Of a stretch of DNA of 6,581 bases, positions 1 to 5,221 are shown piece by piece. The notes under the pieces are model-generated. The model did not search any database, was not told the DNA's origin, and worked only from the letters and a program-made list of their open reading frames with translations. This stretch comes from Thermoproteota archaeon (lineage in GTDB: Archaea > Korarchaeota > Korarchaeia > Korarchaeales > Korarchaeaceae): NCBI GenBank assembly GCA_003661265.1, contig QMVU01000065.1:1-6581 (forward strand), in the 5' to 3' direction. The translations under genes and the position numbers were made by a program. Every line of letters starts with the position of its first letter. Within the stretch, counting starts at the first letter, position 1.

Positions 1-908
1 TAGGTCCAAACGGTGCTGGAAAGACTACTACCATTAACATGCTGATAACCCTGATAAGGCCGACCAGGGGGACGGCTAGGGTCGCTGGCTTCGACGTGTT
101 AAAGGAGCCAGGAGAGGTTAGAAAGAGGATAGGGGTCGTCTTCCAGGATCCAACCCTGGATAGGAGGCTAACGGGTTGGGAAAACCTCTGGATACACGGG
201 AGGCTTTATGGAATACCTTCGAGCGAGCTAAAGAGGAAGATAAATGAGCTCCTCGATTTCGTTGAGCTCAAGGGTTGGGAGAAGAGGGAAGTCCAGTATT
301 ACAGCGGGGGGATGATAAGGAGACTTGAGATAGCAAGAGCTTTGCTCTATAACCCTGAAGTTCTCTTCCTGGATGAGCCAACCCTGGGCTTAGATCCACA
401 GACGAGGGCAAGGGTATGGGAGTACATAAGGAGGATAAAGAAGGAGGAGGACATGACCATCTTCCTGACGACTCACTACATGGAGGAAGCCGAGAAGCTT
501 TGCGATAGGGTTGCAATCATTGACCACGGGAGGATAATAGCTCTTGGTACCGTAGAGGAGCTGAAATCCATGGTGGGAAGCGAGATAATCTACCTAAAGG
601 CGGACTTGAACGGACACGACTTCGTGGAGAGGGTGAAAGAGCTGGCTCCAATTCAGGATCTTAAGGTGTTGGCGGACGGGACGATAAGCCTTTCGGTCAG
701 CAGCGCCCCAGAGGCCATACCCATCGTGCTCCAGGAGGCCCAGAGGATGGGGGTTGAGATAAAGGAGGTCCGCTACTTGAGGCCCAGCCTTGAGGACGTG
801 TTCCTCCAGCTGACAGGGAGAGGTCTGAGGGATGAGGAAGCCACTTTCTTCGATCACATCAGGATGAGAAGGATTAGGAGGATGAGGAGAGGGGGAGGGA
901 GGAGGTGA
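1..908 (+). CDS. ABC-2 type exporter, ATP-binding subunit (5' partial, DrrA/CcmA-like)
   Basis: This is the ATPase that would drive an ABC-2 exporter at the cytoplasmic membrane. The reading frame enters from the left edge (first full codon at 3), so roughly 30-45 N-terminal residues are missing; the ATG at 39 lies inside the domain and is not the start. Visible motifs in order: Walker A GPNGAGKTT at 3-29, Q-loop VVFQDP with Gln at 144, ABC signature YYSGGM at 297-314 (Tyr where Leu is usual), Walker B VLFLDEP with D-loop GLDP at about 360-398, and switch His in TTHYMEEAE near 474. After the nucleotide-binding domain comes the C-terminal DUF4162-like extension ending LRPSLEDVFLQLTG, typical of daunorubicin-resistance-type ATPases. 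The last 17 residues are an unusual Arg/Gly-rich tail. The stop overlaps the permease start by 4 bases, so the two form one operon. The substrate cannot be told from the sequence. Confidence 0.95.
   Translation, partial: GPNGAGKTTTINMLITLIRPTRGTARVAGFDVLKEPGEVRKRIGVVFQDPTLDRRLTGWENLWIHGRLYGIPSSELKRKINELLDFVELKGWEKREVQYYSGGMIRRLEIARALLYNPEVLFLDEPTLGLDPQTRARVWEYIRRIKKEEDMTIFLTTHYMEEAEKLCDRVAIIDHGRIIALGTVEELKSMVGSEIIYLKADLNGHDFVERVKELAPIQDLKVLADGTISLSVSSAPEAIPIVLQEAQRMGVEIKEVRYLRPSLEDVFLQLTGRGLRDEEATFFDHIRMRRIRRMRRGGGRR
901..908 (+). promoter_or_regulatory. Shine-Dalgarno motif GGAGGTGA overlapping ATPase stop
   Basis: GGAGGTGA is a perfect complement to the conserved 3' end of archaeal 16S rRNA (AUCACCUCC). 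It contains the ATPase stop (TGA, 906-908) and one candidate permease start (GTG, 905-907). The best-spaced start for it is GTG at 911. It sits in a polypurine run (about 880-905) that also encodes the Arg/Gly-rich ATPase tail. The arrangement suggests ribosomes ending on the ATPase re-initiate on the permease; that step is inference. Confidence 0.6.
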
Positions 909-1678
909 CTGTGGGCGCCTTCATGAGAACGGTTCAGATAATGTGGTACAGGCAGGTCAAGAGGTTCCTGAGGGCGAGGTCTAGGGTAATAGGAAGCACG
1001 ATACAACCAATAGTATGGTTGATCTTCTTCGGTCTCGGCTTCTCTAGGACTTTCAGGATGATGGGCCCTGTTGGAGGCTTCGAATACCTCCCCTTCCTCG
1101 TGCCCGGGGTCGTGATGATGAGCGTCTTCTTCGGGTCCTTCATGTCCGGGATATCTGTGATTTGGGACAGGGAGTTCGGCTTCCTCAAGGAGGTCTTGGT
1201 AGCTCCCGTCCCCAGGGATGCAACGATACTGGGAAGGGCCCTTGGAGACTCGACCACTTCGGTGATACAGGGCATAGTGATCCTCATGCTGGCCAGCGTT
1301 CTGGCCCCAGAAATAAAGCTCTCAGGCATTCCTCTTGTCCTCATCTCCATGTTGCTAGTATCCCTTAGCTTCACAAGCCTTGGGATAATAATAGGTTCTA
1401 GGATGAGGAGCATGGAGGGCTTTCAGCTCATAAACACCTTCTTATCGATGCCTATCCTCTTCCTTAGCGGTGCGTTCTACCCCATCCAAAGCATGCCTGG
1501 ATGGATGAGGGCTTTCGCCATGATCAACCCCTTAACCTATGGGGTGGATGGAGCGAGGATAGCTCTAACGGGGATGGGCGTAAACAACATGTTGACCGAC
1601 CTGCTGATGCTCTCATTTACCTCAGCCATCTTCGTAAGCATTTCAGCCTGGATTTTCAGGAGAACTACCATAGAATGA
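905..1678 (+). CDS. ABC-2 type exporter, permease subunit (DrrB-like)
   Basis: This is the membrane half of the exporter whose ATPase ends inside its start. The 257 residues give about six helices (roughly 29-46, 62-82, 115-133, 142-164, 176-192, 231-251), the usual size and topology of the ABC2_membrane family. Family hallmarks are the cytoplasmic segment WDREFGFLKEVLVAPVPR after helix 2 and LSGAFYPIQSMPGW followed by NPLTYGVDGAR before the last helix; in DrrB-like proteins this is the strongly conserved ABC-2 signature. Start choice is uncertain. GTG at 905 overlaps the ATPase stop as GTGA. GTG at 911 lies 5 bases after GGAGG (901-905). ATG at 923 begins MRTVQIMWYRQ, where similarity to the family normally starts. 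All three are in frame. Exported substrate unknown: drugs, lipids and polysaccharides are all seen for this family. Confidence 0.94.
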   Translation: MTVGAFMRTVQIMWYRQVKRFLRARSRVIGSTIQPIVWLIFFGLGFSRTFRMMGPVGGFEYLPFLVPGVVMMSVFFGSFMSGISVIWDREFGFLKEVLVAPVPRDATILGRALGDSTTSVIQGIVILMLASVLAPEIKLSGIPLVLISMLLVSLSFTSLGIIIGSRMRSMEGFQLINTFLSMPILFLSGAFYPIQSMPGWMRAFAMINPLTYGVDGARIALTGMGVNNMLTDLLMLSFTSAIFVSISAWIFRRTTIE

Positions 1679-2010
1679 GCCTTCTAGTTGGCTAGTTGAT
1701 GGAGCCTGTGATCTTTACCCCTGTTGCCCACTACCCCTCCTCTTGTATTTCTCTCTGAGTTCTGCGCGCTTATCTTAACCACATAACCGCTTCCAAGCAC
1801 AAAATAGGGAAGTTTGCCAAAAGAACTAGAATAAGCGTTATAACCTGTTTTTGGAGCACCTTTTGGGCGAAATACCCTCAAGAACCCTGAGTGCTTTAAA
1901 AATCACCAGGTTTTTGGAGGACAAACAATCCATTCAATTGACCGCAAAAAGAGCGAGGTTAACGTAAGCCTTTCCTTTTCAGCTTTGAAGTCATGCGTCT
2001 GTTATTCCCA
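1679..2010. other. Intergenic region without recognisable gene
   Basis: About 330 bases lie between the permease stop and the remnant of the COG1751-like pseudogene. I see no tRNA (no T-loop GTTCRA consensus), no CRISPR repeat, no transposase motif and no reading frame with protein-like composition. The longest frame is a 65-codon minus-strand one (1684-1881) with no family resemblance and no Shine-Dalgarno. The stretch is more A/T-rich than the flanking genes. Two short T-run segments share GTTTTTGGAG, near 1846 and 1911. It may be debris of a gene degraded along with the neighbouring pseudogene, but nothing in it can be identified. Confidence 0.5.
1731..1756 (+). terminator. Possible pyrimidine-rich terminator after the ABC cassette
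   Basis: A C/T-dominated tract with short T runs begins about 50 bases after the permease stop, the kind of U-rich RNA end at which archaeal RNA polymerase stops. There is no strong hairpin next to it; the only nearby symmetry is CTAG-TTGG-CTAG at 1684-1695. Weak call, made from composition and position alone. Confidence 0.25.
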
Positions 2011-2374
2011 CTACTTCTTCCTGATGGGCATGGCTATTATCTCCCTTACTTAAAGTCTTTTGCTAGGATCTCCACCTATCATCTGCTTAGAAAAGACTGC
2101 CTCTACAATTATTGCTGTATCAGCCCCTTTTATCGGTTCCTCCTATTGCTATGACCTCTTCTCCCTTATCAACAAGGCCTTTATCAACCGAAATTAGTGT
2201 AACTTCTACCGCCACCTTAAATCCCTGCCCAAGCACGTATAGGACATCCCTAATCATCTTCTCGAAGTCTATGTACGAATTCTCAATTATTTCTATTACC
2301 TGCTTAGTGTTTATATCCCCTGGCTCCTGGAAGTAATAATCGGCTCTCTTCACGACGCTCATATACGTGTTCAC
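2011..2374 (-). pseudogene. Decayed COG1751-like protein (pyruvate-kinase C-terminal-domain family)
   Basis: The minus strand from 2374 (GTG) or, more likely, ATG at 2362 encodes DYYFQEPGDINTKQVIEI, matching the N-terminus of the archaeal COG1751/pyruvate-kinase alpha-beta-like family (EEPGxxNTxxTLE). It then jumps to DVLYVLGQGFKVAVEV and GLVDKGEEVIAIGGT, which belong near the family's C-terminus. By recollection of full-length relatives (about 185-200 residues), around 70 residues between the two blocks are absent. The frame then stops at 2122-2120, but the neighbouring frame continues correctly as RGADTAIIVEAVF, so one extra A in AAAAGGGG (complement of 2124-2131) is a frameshift. An in-frame TAA at 2052-2050 follows, and the terminal block VREIIAMP ends at TAG 2013-2011. 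Three independent lesions make this a pseudogene; one alone could have been a sequence error. The family's biochemical role is not established. Confidence 0.85.
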
Positions 2375-2383
2375 GCCGTTACA

Positions 2384-2392
2384 TTAAAAAAT
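2384..2392 (-). promoter_or_regulatory. Possible TATA box of the COG1751-like pseudogene
   Basis: The minus strand reads CCAATTTTTTAATG here. The box is centred about 26 bases before ATG 2362, the spacing expected for a leaderless archaeal transcript beginning at that codon. It would be a relic promoter, or still active, divergent from the DUF488 gene. Judged from sequence and spacing only. Confidence 0.3.
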
Positions 2393-2395
2393 TGG

Positions 2396-2403
2396 AATAT
2401 ATC
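2396..2403 (+). promoter_or_regulatory. Possible TATA box of the DUF488 gene
   Basis: AATATATC lies about 46 bases before ATG 2446, which would put transcription start near 2424 and give a leader of about 20 bases. That leader carries only a weak purine-rich ribosome site (AAGGGA, 2434-2439). If this box is real, the upstream TTG at 2392 lies outside the message, which supports the ATG start. Confidence 0.35.
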
Positions 2404-2445
2404 ACTGATCTCGGTTCTTTTCTAAAAGTTGGCAAGGGAACGAAC

Positions 2446-2985
2446 ATGCATTTGTACACAATAGGCCACTCGAACAGGAGTTTTGAGGAATTCCTCTCTA
2501 TCCTAAAGAAATATGGCATCGAGCTGCTGATCGACATTAGGAGCTGGCCCTACTCAAGCAAGAACCCACAATTTAACCTTGATAGACTTAAGAAAGAGCT
2601 TCCGGCCCAAGGTATGGCATATGAATGGCTTGGAAAAGAGTTGGGAGGTAGGAGGAGCAGGGGTTTAGGGAAGGATTCCCCAAACAAGGGGTGGAGGAGC
2701 AAGGGCTTTCGAAACTACGCTGATTACGCCCTGGGGGAGGAGTTCAGGAAGGGGGTAAGTAAACTGCTTAAACTCGCTGAGGGAAGAAGAACTGCCATAA
2801 TGTGCGCTGAGAAGTTCTACTGGGGTTGTCACAGGCGGATCTTGGCTGATCACCTCTTGGTCATGGGACACAAGGTGACGCACATAGTTGATGAGAAGAG
2901 GTGCATAGAACATAAGATTACTCCTTTTGCTAAGATAAAAGACGGAATTATCGTTTATCCAGGTGAGGAGAAAAAAGAGGAGTAG
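2446..2985 (+). CDS. DUF488 family protein
   Basis: A 179-residue cytoplasmic protein of the DUF488 family, whose biochemical function is not established. Family signatures visible: N-terminal LYTIGHSNRSFEEF (GHS at 7-9), LIDIRSWPYS (30-37) with the conserved Asp-x-Arg, YEWLGKELGGRR (59-70), and C-terminal MCAEKFYWGCHRRILADHL with Cys120, Cys128, His129 and Arg130, the conserved Cys/His cluster. Length is within the usual range and no lesion is seen. I choose ATG 2446 because the family begins at this MxLYTIGHS; the frame is open back to a TTG at 2392, but those 18 residues fit nothing known and overlap a likely TATA element. The gene is divergent from the COG1751-like pseudogene and convergent with the hydrolase gene, so it is probably transcribed alone. 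Confidence 0.92.
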   Translation: MHLYTIGHSNRSFEEFLSILKKYGIELLIDIRSWPYSSKNPQFNLDRLKKELPAQGMAYEWLGKELGGRRSRGLGKDSPNKGWRSKGFRNYADYALGEEFRKGVSKLLKLAEGRRTAIMCAEKFYWGCHRRILADHLLVMGHKVTHIVDEKRCIEHKITPFAKIKDGIIVYPGEEKKEE

Positions 2986-3002
2986 AAGCTTGTTTCTCTT
3001 TT
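2971..3002. terminator. Bidirectional terminator between convergent genes
   Basis: AAAAGAG (2973-2979) and CTCTTTT (2996-3002) form a 7-bp inverted repeat spanning the end of the DUF488 gene and the 23-base gap before the minus-strand stop at 3009. Each arm supplies a U run to one transcript: CTCTTTT to the + strand message and six U from 2976-2971 to the minus-strand message. U runs are the main archaeal termination signal, so one element may serve both genes. Confidence 0.5.
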
Positions 3003-3008
3003 AGCACC

Positions 3009-5027
3009 TTATTCCTCGATCAATGGCTGAGCTCTCTGCCTTGATGTATGCTCTGTCCCCACCGCTAGTCCTACCAGGGCCAGGAGGACCAAGGGGCCTT
3101 TAGGGCAGTTTGCAAGGGGGAAGCTCCCTACAGATTTGTGGGCAAGGGCAGAGGTGAATAAGCATCTCTCTTTCTCCCACTTCAGGTAGAGCTCAGCTAT
3201 TTCGTCGAAGGTCATCCACTTGACCTTGCCCTGCTTGACCAACGGGTCAACGACTTCGGTTAGCCACTTATCGTAGGCTTCCAAAACCCTCTCAACTTCC
3301 TCCTCGTCTCTCCCTGTCTGGTAGAGGTGGGAGCTGAACCACCAGACGTTGATGAACCTGCAGTCCACGTTCTCTAAAGCCCTGTACAAGGACTGAGTTG
3401 CCAGCTCAAAGCAATTCTCATCCTTTCTGCAGTCTATTTCAAATCCAACCTCGTTCGCGTACCATCCTGGGATGTAAACGATGCTCCCTCCTGGATCGTG
3501 GGCCAACCAGGATGGGTCGCTGAGGTCCATCATCTGGGTCGGGGGCAGTATCCAGGGGTGAAGCCACTTCGGCGCCTTCCCAGTCCTGGCGTTGTACGGC
3601 TTCTCCACGGCTGTCATGGAGGTGAAGCCAAGCCCTCCTTCCACAACTCCAAGGAGGTTGACGTTCTCCATCTCGAAACCTCCTCCTATATTGGTTGGCT
3701 CACAACCAATTGCCCTGGAAACGGCTTCCTTCACCCCCAATGTGTAAAGGAGCTTTTCCTCATCTGTGTTGAGGTGAAGCTCCCTGATGTGGTGTCCCAT
3801 GTGGCTCTGAACCCCAACTCCATGCCCCCTCTCCTTTAGCTCCTTGAGGATGTACCTCCCGAACTTCACGTCAGCTATAGCGAAGTTCTTCTCCGTTTGG
3901 ATCGAGATCTTCGCCCCGTGCTTCTCGAAGACGGATGCTAGCCTCTCCAATGTGTCCGCGTACTTCTCGAAAAGGGCCCTGTCGCTGTCATACGGCTTCC
4001 TCTCAACCACCTCCTCTATGTGCAGCTGGAAGGCTATTAAAAGGACCTTCCTCCTGCAATCGAACGGGCTGTTTTCCCAGCTCTCCCCCTTGCCGCACAC
4101 TCCATCCCCTCCAGTTGGGGGTATTGAGACGCTCTTAACAAGATCAGATACCTCCTGCTCAAATTCCTCGCTTTCGAAGAACTCCTTGGCGTCGTCGAAG
4201 TACTCCGAGAGGGGCATGGAGTGGGAACGATCGTGCCAAATTATCTTCCTCTCCCTGGCCAGTATTGCAGCGTTGTAGGCGAAGACCCCTGCTTCAGGAG
4301 TCAACAAGCTGTCCCTCTTTCCAAGATGGAAGTGTATCCTCCCGGTGTAGTTGGGCAGGAAGTAAAGGGGGTCTATTTCCCTCAAGGTCTCGATGTCGTC
4401 TATCCAGGAGGGCTCCTCCTCCACACTCCCGTACCTGAACACGTATTGAAGGTCTGCAGATGCTAGAAGAAGTACCGCCTTGTCTATCTTGGCCCCCTTC
4501 CCCAGAGCTACAGCTGAAACTATGCTGCCAAGACTTCTGGATATGAGGTAAACTTCAGAAGCTCCATCCTCCCTGAGGTACTCAGCTATGGACACTATCT
4601 CCTCAGAACCCTGCCTAATCAGATCAGGAAGCTGTTCTGCGCCCTGAAACCTTCCTCTCTCCCCGTGAAACGGAAGGTCGAACGAGAAAGTGCTGTAGCC
4701 AAGTTTCTCAAAGGCTTCCATGTCGTTAGCCCATACCTTCTTGCTCCTCCCAAGCCCATGGACGAATATTATAGCCTTTCCGTTCCAGTTCTTTGGCTTG
4801 TGATAGATGTGGGGGATTTCCTCCACCTCACTTGGCCCAGGCGTTTTAGAGGGTCCTGGCTTTGGTGAGGGGGAGGGCCTTGGTTTAGGCGTCGGTCCAG
4901 GCGTAGGCGTTGGCGTTGGTCCAGGCTTCAATCGCTTCTTCCAGAGGAGGTAACCGGCACCTGCCAAAATTATCAGGAGAAGGATGACTGCTAGGATGGC
5001 TGATGTAGTCATGCCCCTCCTTCTCAT
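3009..5027 (-). CDS. Membrane-anchored alpha/beta hydrolase fused to polysaccharide-deacetylase-like domain
   Basis: A 672-residue two-enzyme protein. Order: MRRRG then one helix (about 8-28); a Pro/Thr/Ser/Lys-rich linker (36-66); an alpha/beta-hydrolase domain (about 72-290) with oxyanion-type VHGLGRS (89-95), nucleophile Ser165 in SRSLG (Ser replaces the first Gly of GxSxG), acid Asp239 in GKRDSL and His269 in DRSHS; a short GDGVCGKGE...DC element (308-324); then a NodB/polysaccharide-deacetylase-like domain (about 327-617) with FQLHIEE, GHGVGVQSHMGHH (His409, 412, 413) and FSSHLYQ. The family would remove acyl groups from glycans, but the substrate is unknown. The linker suggests the enzymes lie outside the cell, although basic residues flank the helix on both sides. 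The frame is open to 5267, but I start at ATG 5027: an A/T promoter box lies in the extension, GGGATGAT precedes this ATG, and the longer form would run into the divergent gene. ATG 5012 is the alternative. The last 50 residues do not resemble either domain. Confidence 0.85.
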   Translation of the reverse strand: MRRRGMTTSAILAVILLLIILAGAGYLLWKKRLKPGPTPTPTPGPTPKPRPSPSPKPGPSKTPGPSEVEEIPHIYHKPKNWNGKAIIFVHGLGRSKKVWANDMEAFEKLGYSTFSFDLPFHGERGRFQGAEQLPDLIRQGSEEIVSIAEYLREDGASEVYLISRSLGSIVSAVALGKGAKIDKAVLLLASADLQYVFRYGSVEEEPSWIDDIETLREIDPLYFLPNYTGRIHFHLGKRDSLLTPEAGVFAYNAAILARERKIIWHDRSHSMPLSEYFDDAKEFFESEEFEQEVSDLVKSVSIPPTGGDGVCGKGESWENSPFDCRRKVLLIAFQLHIEEVVERKPYDSDRALFEKYADTLERLASVFEKHGAKISIQTEKNFAIADVKFGRYILKELKERGHGVGVQSHMGHHIRELHLNTDEEKLLYTLGVKEAVSRAIGCEPTNIGGGFEMENVNLLGVVEGGLGFTSMTAVEKPYNARTGKAPKWLHPWILPPTQMMDLSDPSWLAHDPGGSIVYIPGWYANEVGFEIDCRKDENCFELATQSLYRALENVDCRFINVWWFSSHLYQTGRDEEEVERVLEAYDKWLTEVVDPLVKQGKVKWMTFDEIAELYLKWEKERCLFTSALAHKSVGSFPLANCPKGPLVLLALVGLAVGTEHTSRQRAQPLIEE
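4830..4922 (-). repeat. Low-complexity Pro/Thr/Ser linker coding repeat
   Basis: Residues 36-66 of the hydrolase-deacetylase protein are built almost only of P, T, S, K and G in dipeptide steps (TPTPTPGPTPKPRPSPSP). At DNA level this appears as imperfect tandem copies of GGCGT(T/A)GG-like hexamers on the + strand. Such segments tether extracellular domains to membranes in archaea and are often glycosylated on Thr/Ser. Slippage in the repeat would change linker length without breaking frame only in multiples of three. Confidence 0.75.
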
Positions 5028-5061
5028 CGCGATATCATCCCAAAAGCCCTGAACTCTCACC

Positions 5062-5075
5062 TTTAATTTATTTTG
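5062..5075 (-). promoter_or_regulatory. Probable archaeal TATA box for the hydrolase-deacetylase gene
   Basis: The minus strand carries AAAATAAATTAAAG, the most A/T-rich run in the divergent region, preceded by CAC as in a BRE-like context. It is centred about 41 bases before ATG 5027, predicting transcription start near 5042 and a 15-base leader that holds the Shine-Dalgarno-like GGGATGAT (5041-5034). This is the main reason for rejecting the longer N-terminus. Confidence 0.5.
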
Positions 5076-5162
5076 TGAATCCCTCATCCATTCTGGGCGC
5101 ACCACCTCCCATGCGATGTTGACCTTAACTCGATCTGGGGCCAACCTATGCTGTGAAGATTT

Positions 5163-5184
5163 AAGAGGAATGCCTCTTTCCTCT
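5163..5184. promoter_or_regulatory. Palindrome in the divergent intergenic region
   Basis: Two overlapping inverted repeats share this segment: AAGAGG-AATG-CCTCTT (5163-5178, 6-bp arms) and AGAGGAA-7 bases-TTCCTCT (5164-5184, 7-bp arms). Both are perfect. The segment lies between two divergent genes, 29 bases before the earliest + strand start and about 90 bases upstream of the minus-strand promoter. It could be an operator read by a dimeric regulator, or a hairpin in the + strand leader. Function is inference only. Confidence 0.35.
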
Positions 5185-5221
5185 GAAAAAGGCTCTTGAC
5201 TACTGCTGAGGGATGCAGGCA

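Larger units (their letters stand above)
5028..5212. other. Divergent intergenic region
   Basis: This interval separates the hydrolase-deacetylase gene from the membrane-protein gene and holds the minus-strand promoter box, the palindrome at 5163-5184 and a weak + strand A/T element (GATTTAAG, 5158-5165) that could be the TATA box of the membrane-protein gene. The minus-strand frame stays open through it, but the translation is Ser/Arg-rich and resembles no known protein, so I treat it as non-coding. Confidence 0.5.

Noticed and set aside
934..1413. Minus-strand 159-codon frame opposite the permease
   Set aside because: It is the antisense shadow of a clearly recognisable ABC-2 permease; the mirrored hydrophobic codons explain its length.
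1684..1881. Minus-strand 65-codon reading frame
   Set aside because: The translation matches no family, has no Shine-Dalgarno motif, and part of it (near GYVV) resembles a transposase zinc ribbon only by chance, with no paired cysteines.
1846..1920. Shared GTTTTTGGAG segments as a possible repeat pair or CRISPR/attachment site
   Set aside because: Only ten bases are shared, with no third copy, no regular spacing and no integrase nearby.
2120..2131. Programmed ribosomal frameshifting at AAAAGGGG
   Set aside because: The additional in-frame stop downstream and the large internal deletion show decay rather than regulated recoding.
2120..2374. An intact 84-residue protein as a real short gene
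   Set aside because: Its C-terminal homology continues in the next frame past the stop and the family core is missing, so a broken longer gene explains it better.
2392..2445. TTG-started 18-residue extension of the DUF488 protein
   Set aside because: The family begins at MHLYTIGHS; the extension covers a likely TATA box and has no ribosome site.
3498..4466. Several + strand frames of 67-144 codons opposite the hydrolase-deacetylase gene
   Set aside because: The opposite strand carries clear domain motifs throughout; these frames are Ser/Pro/His-rich shadows.
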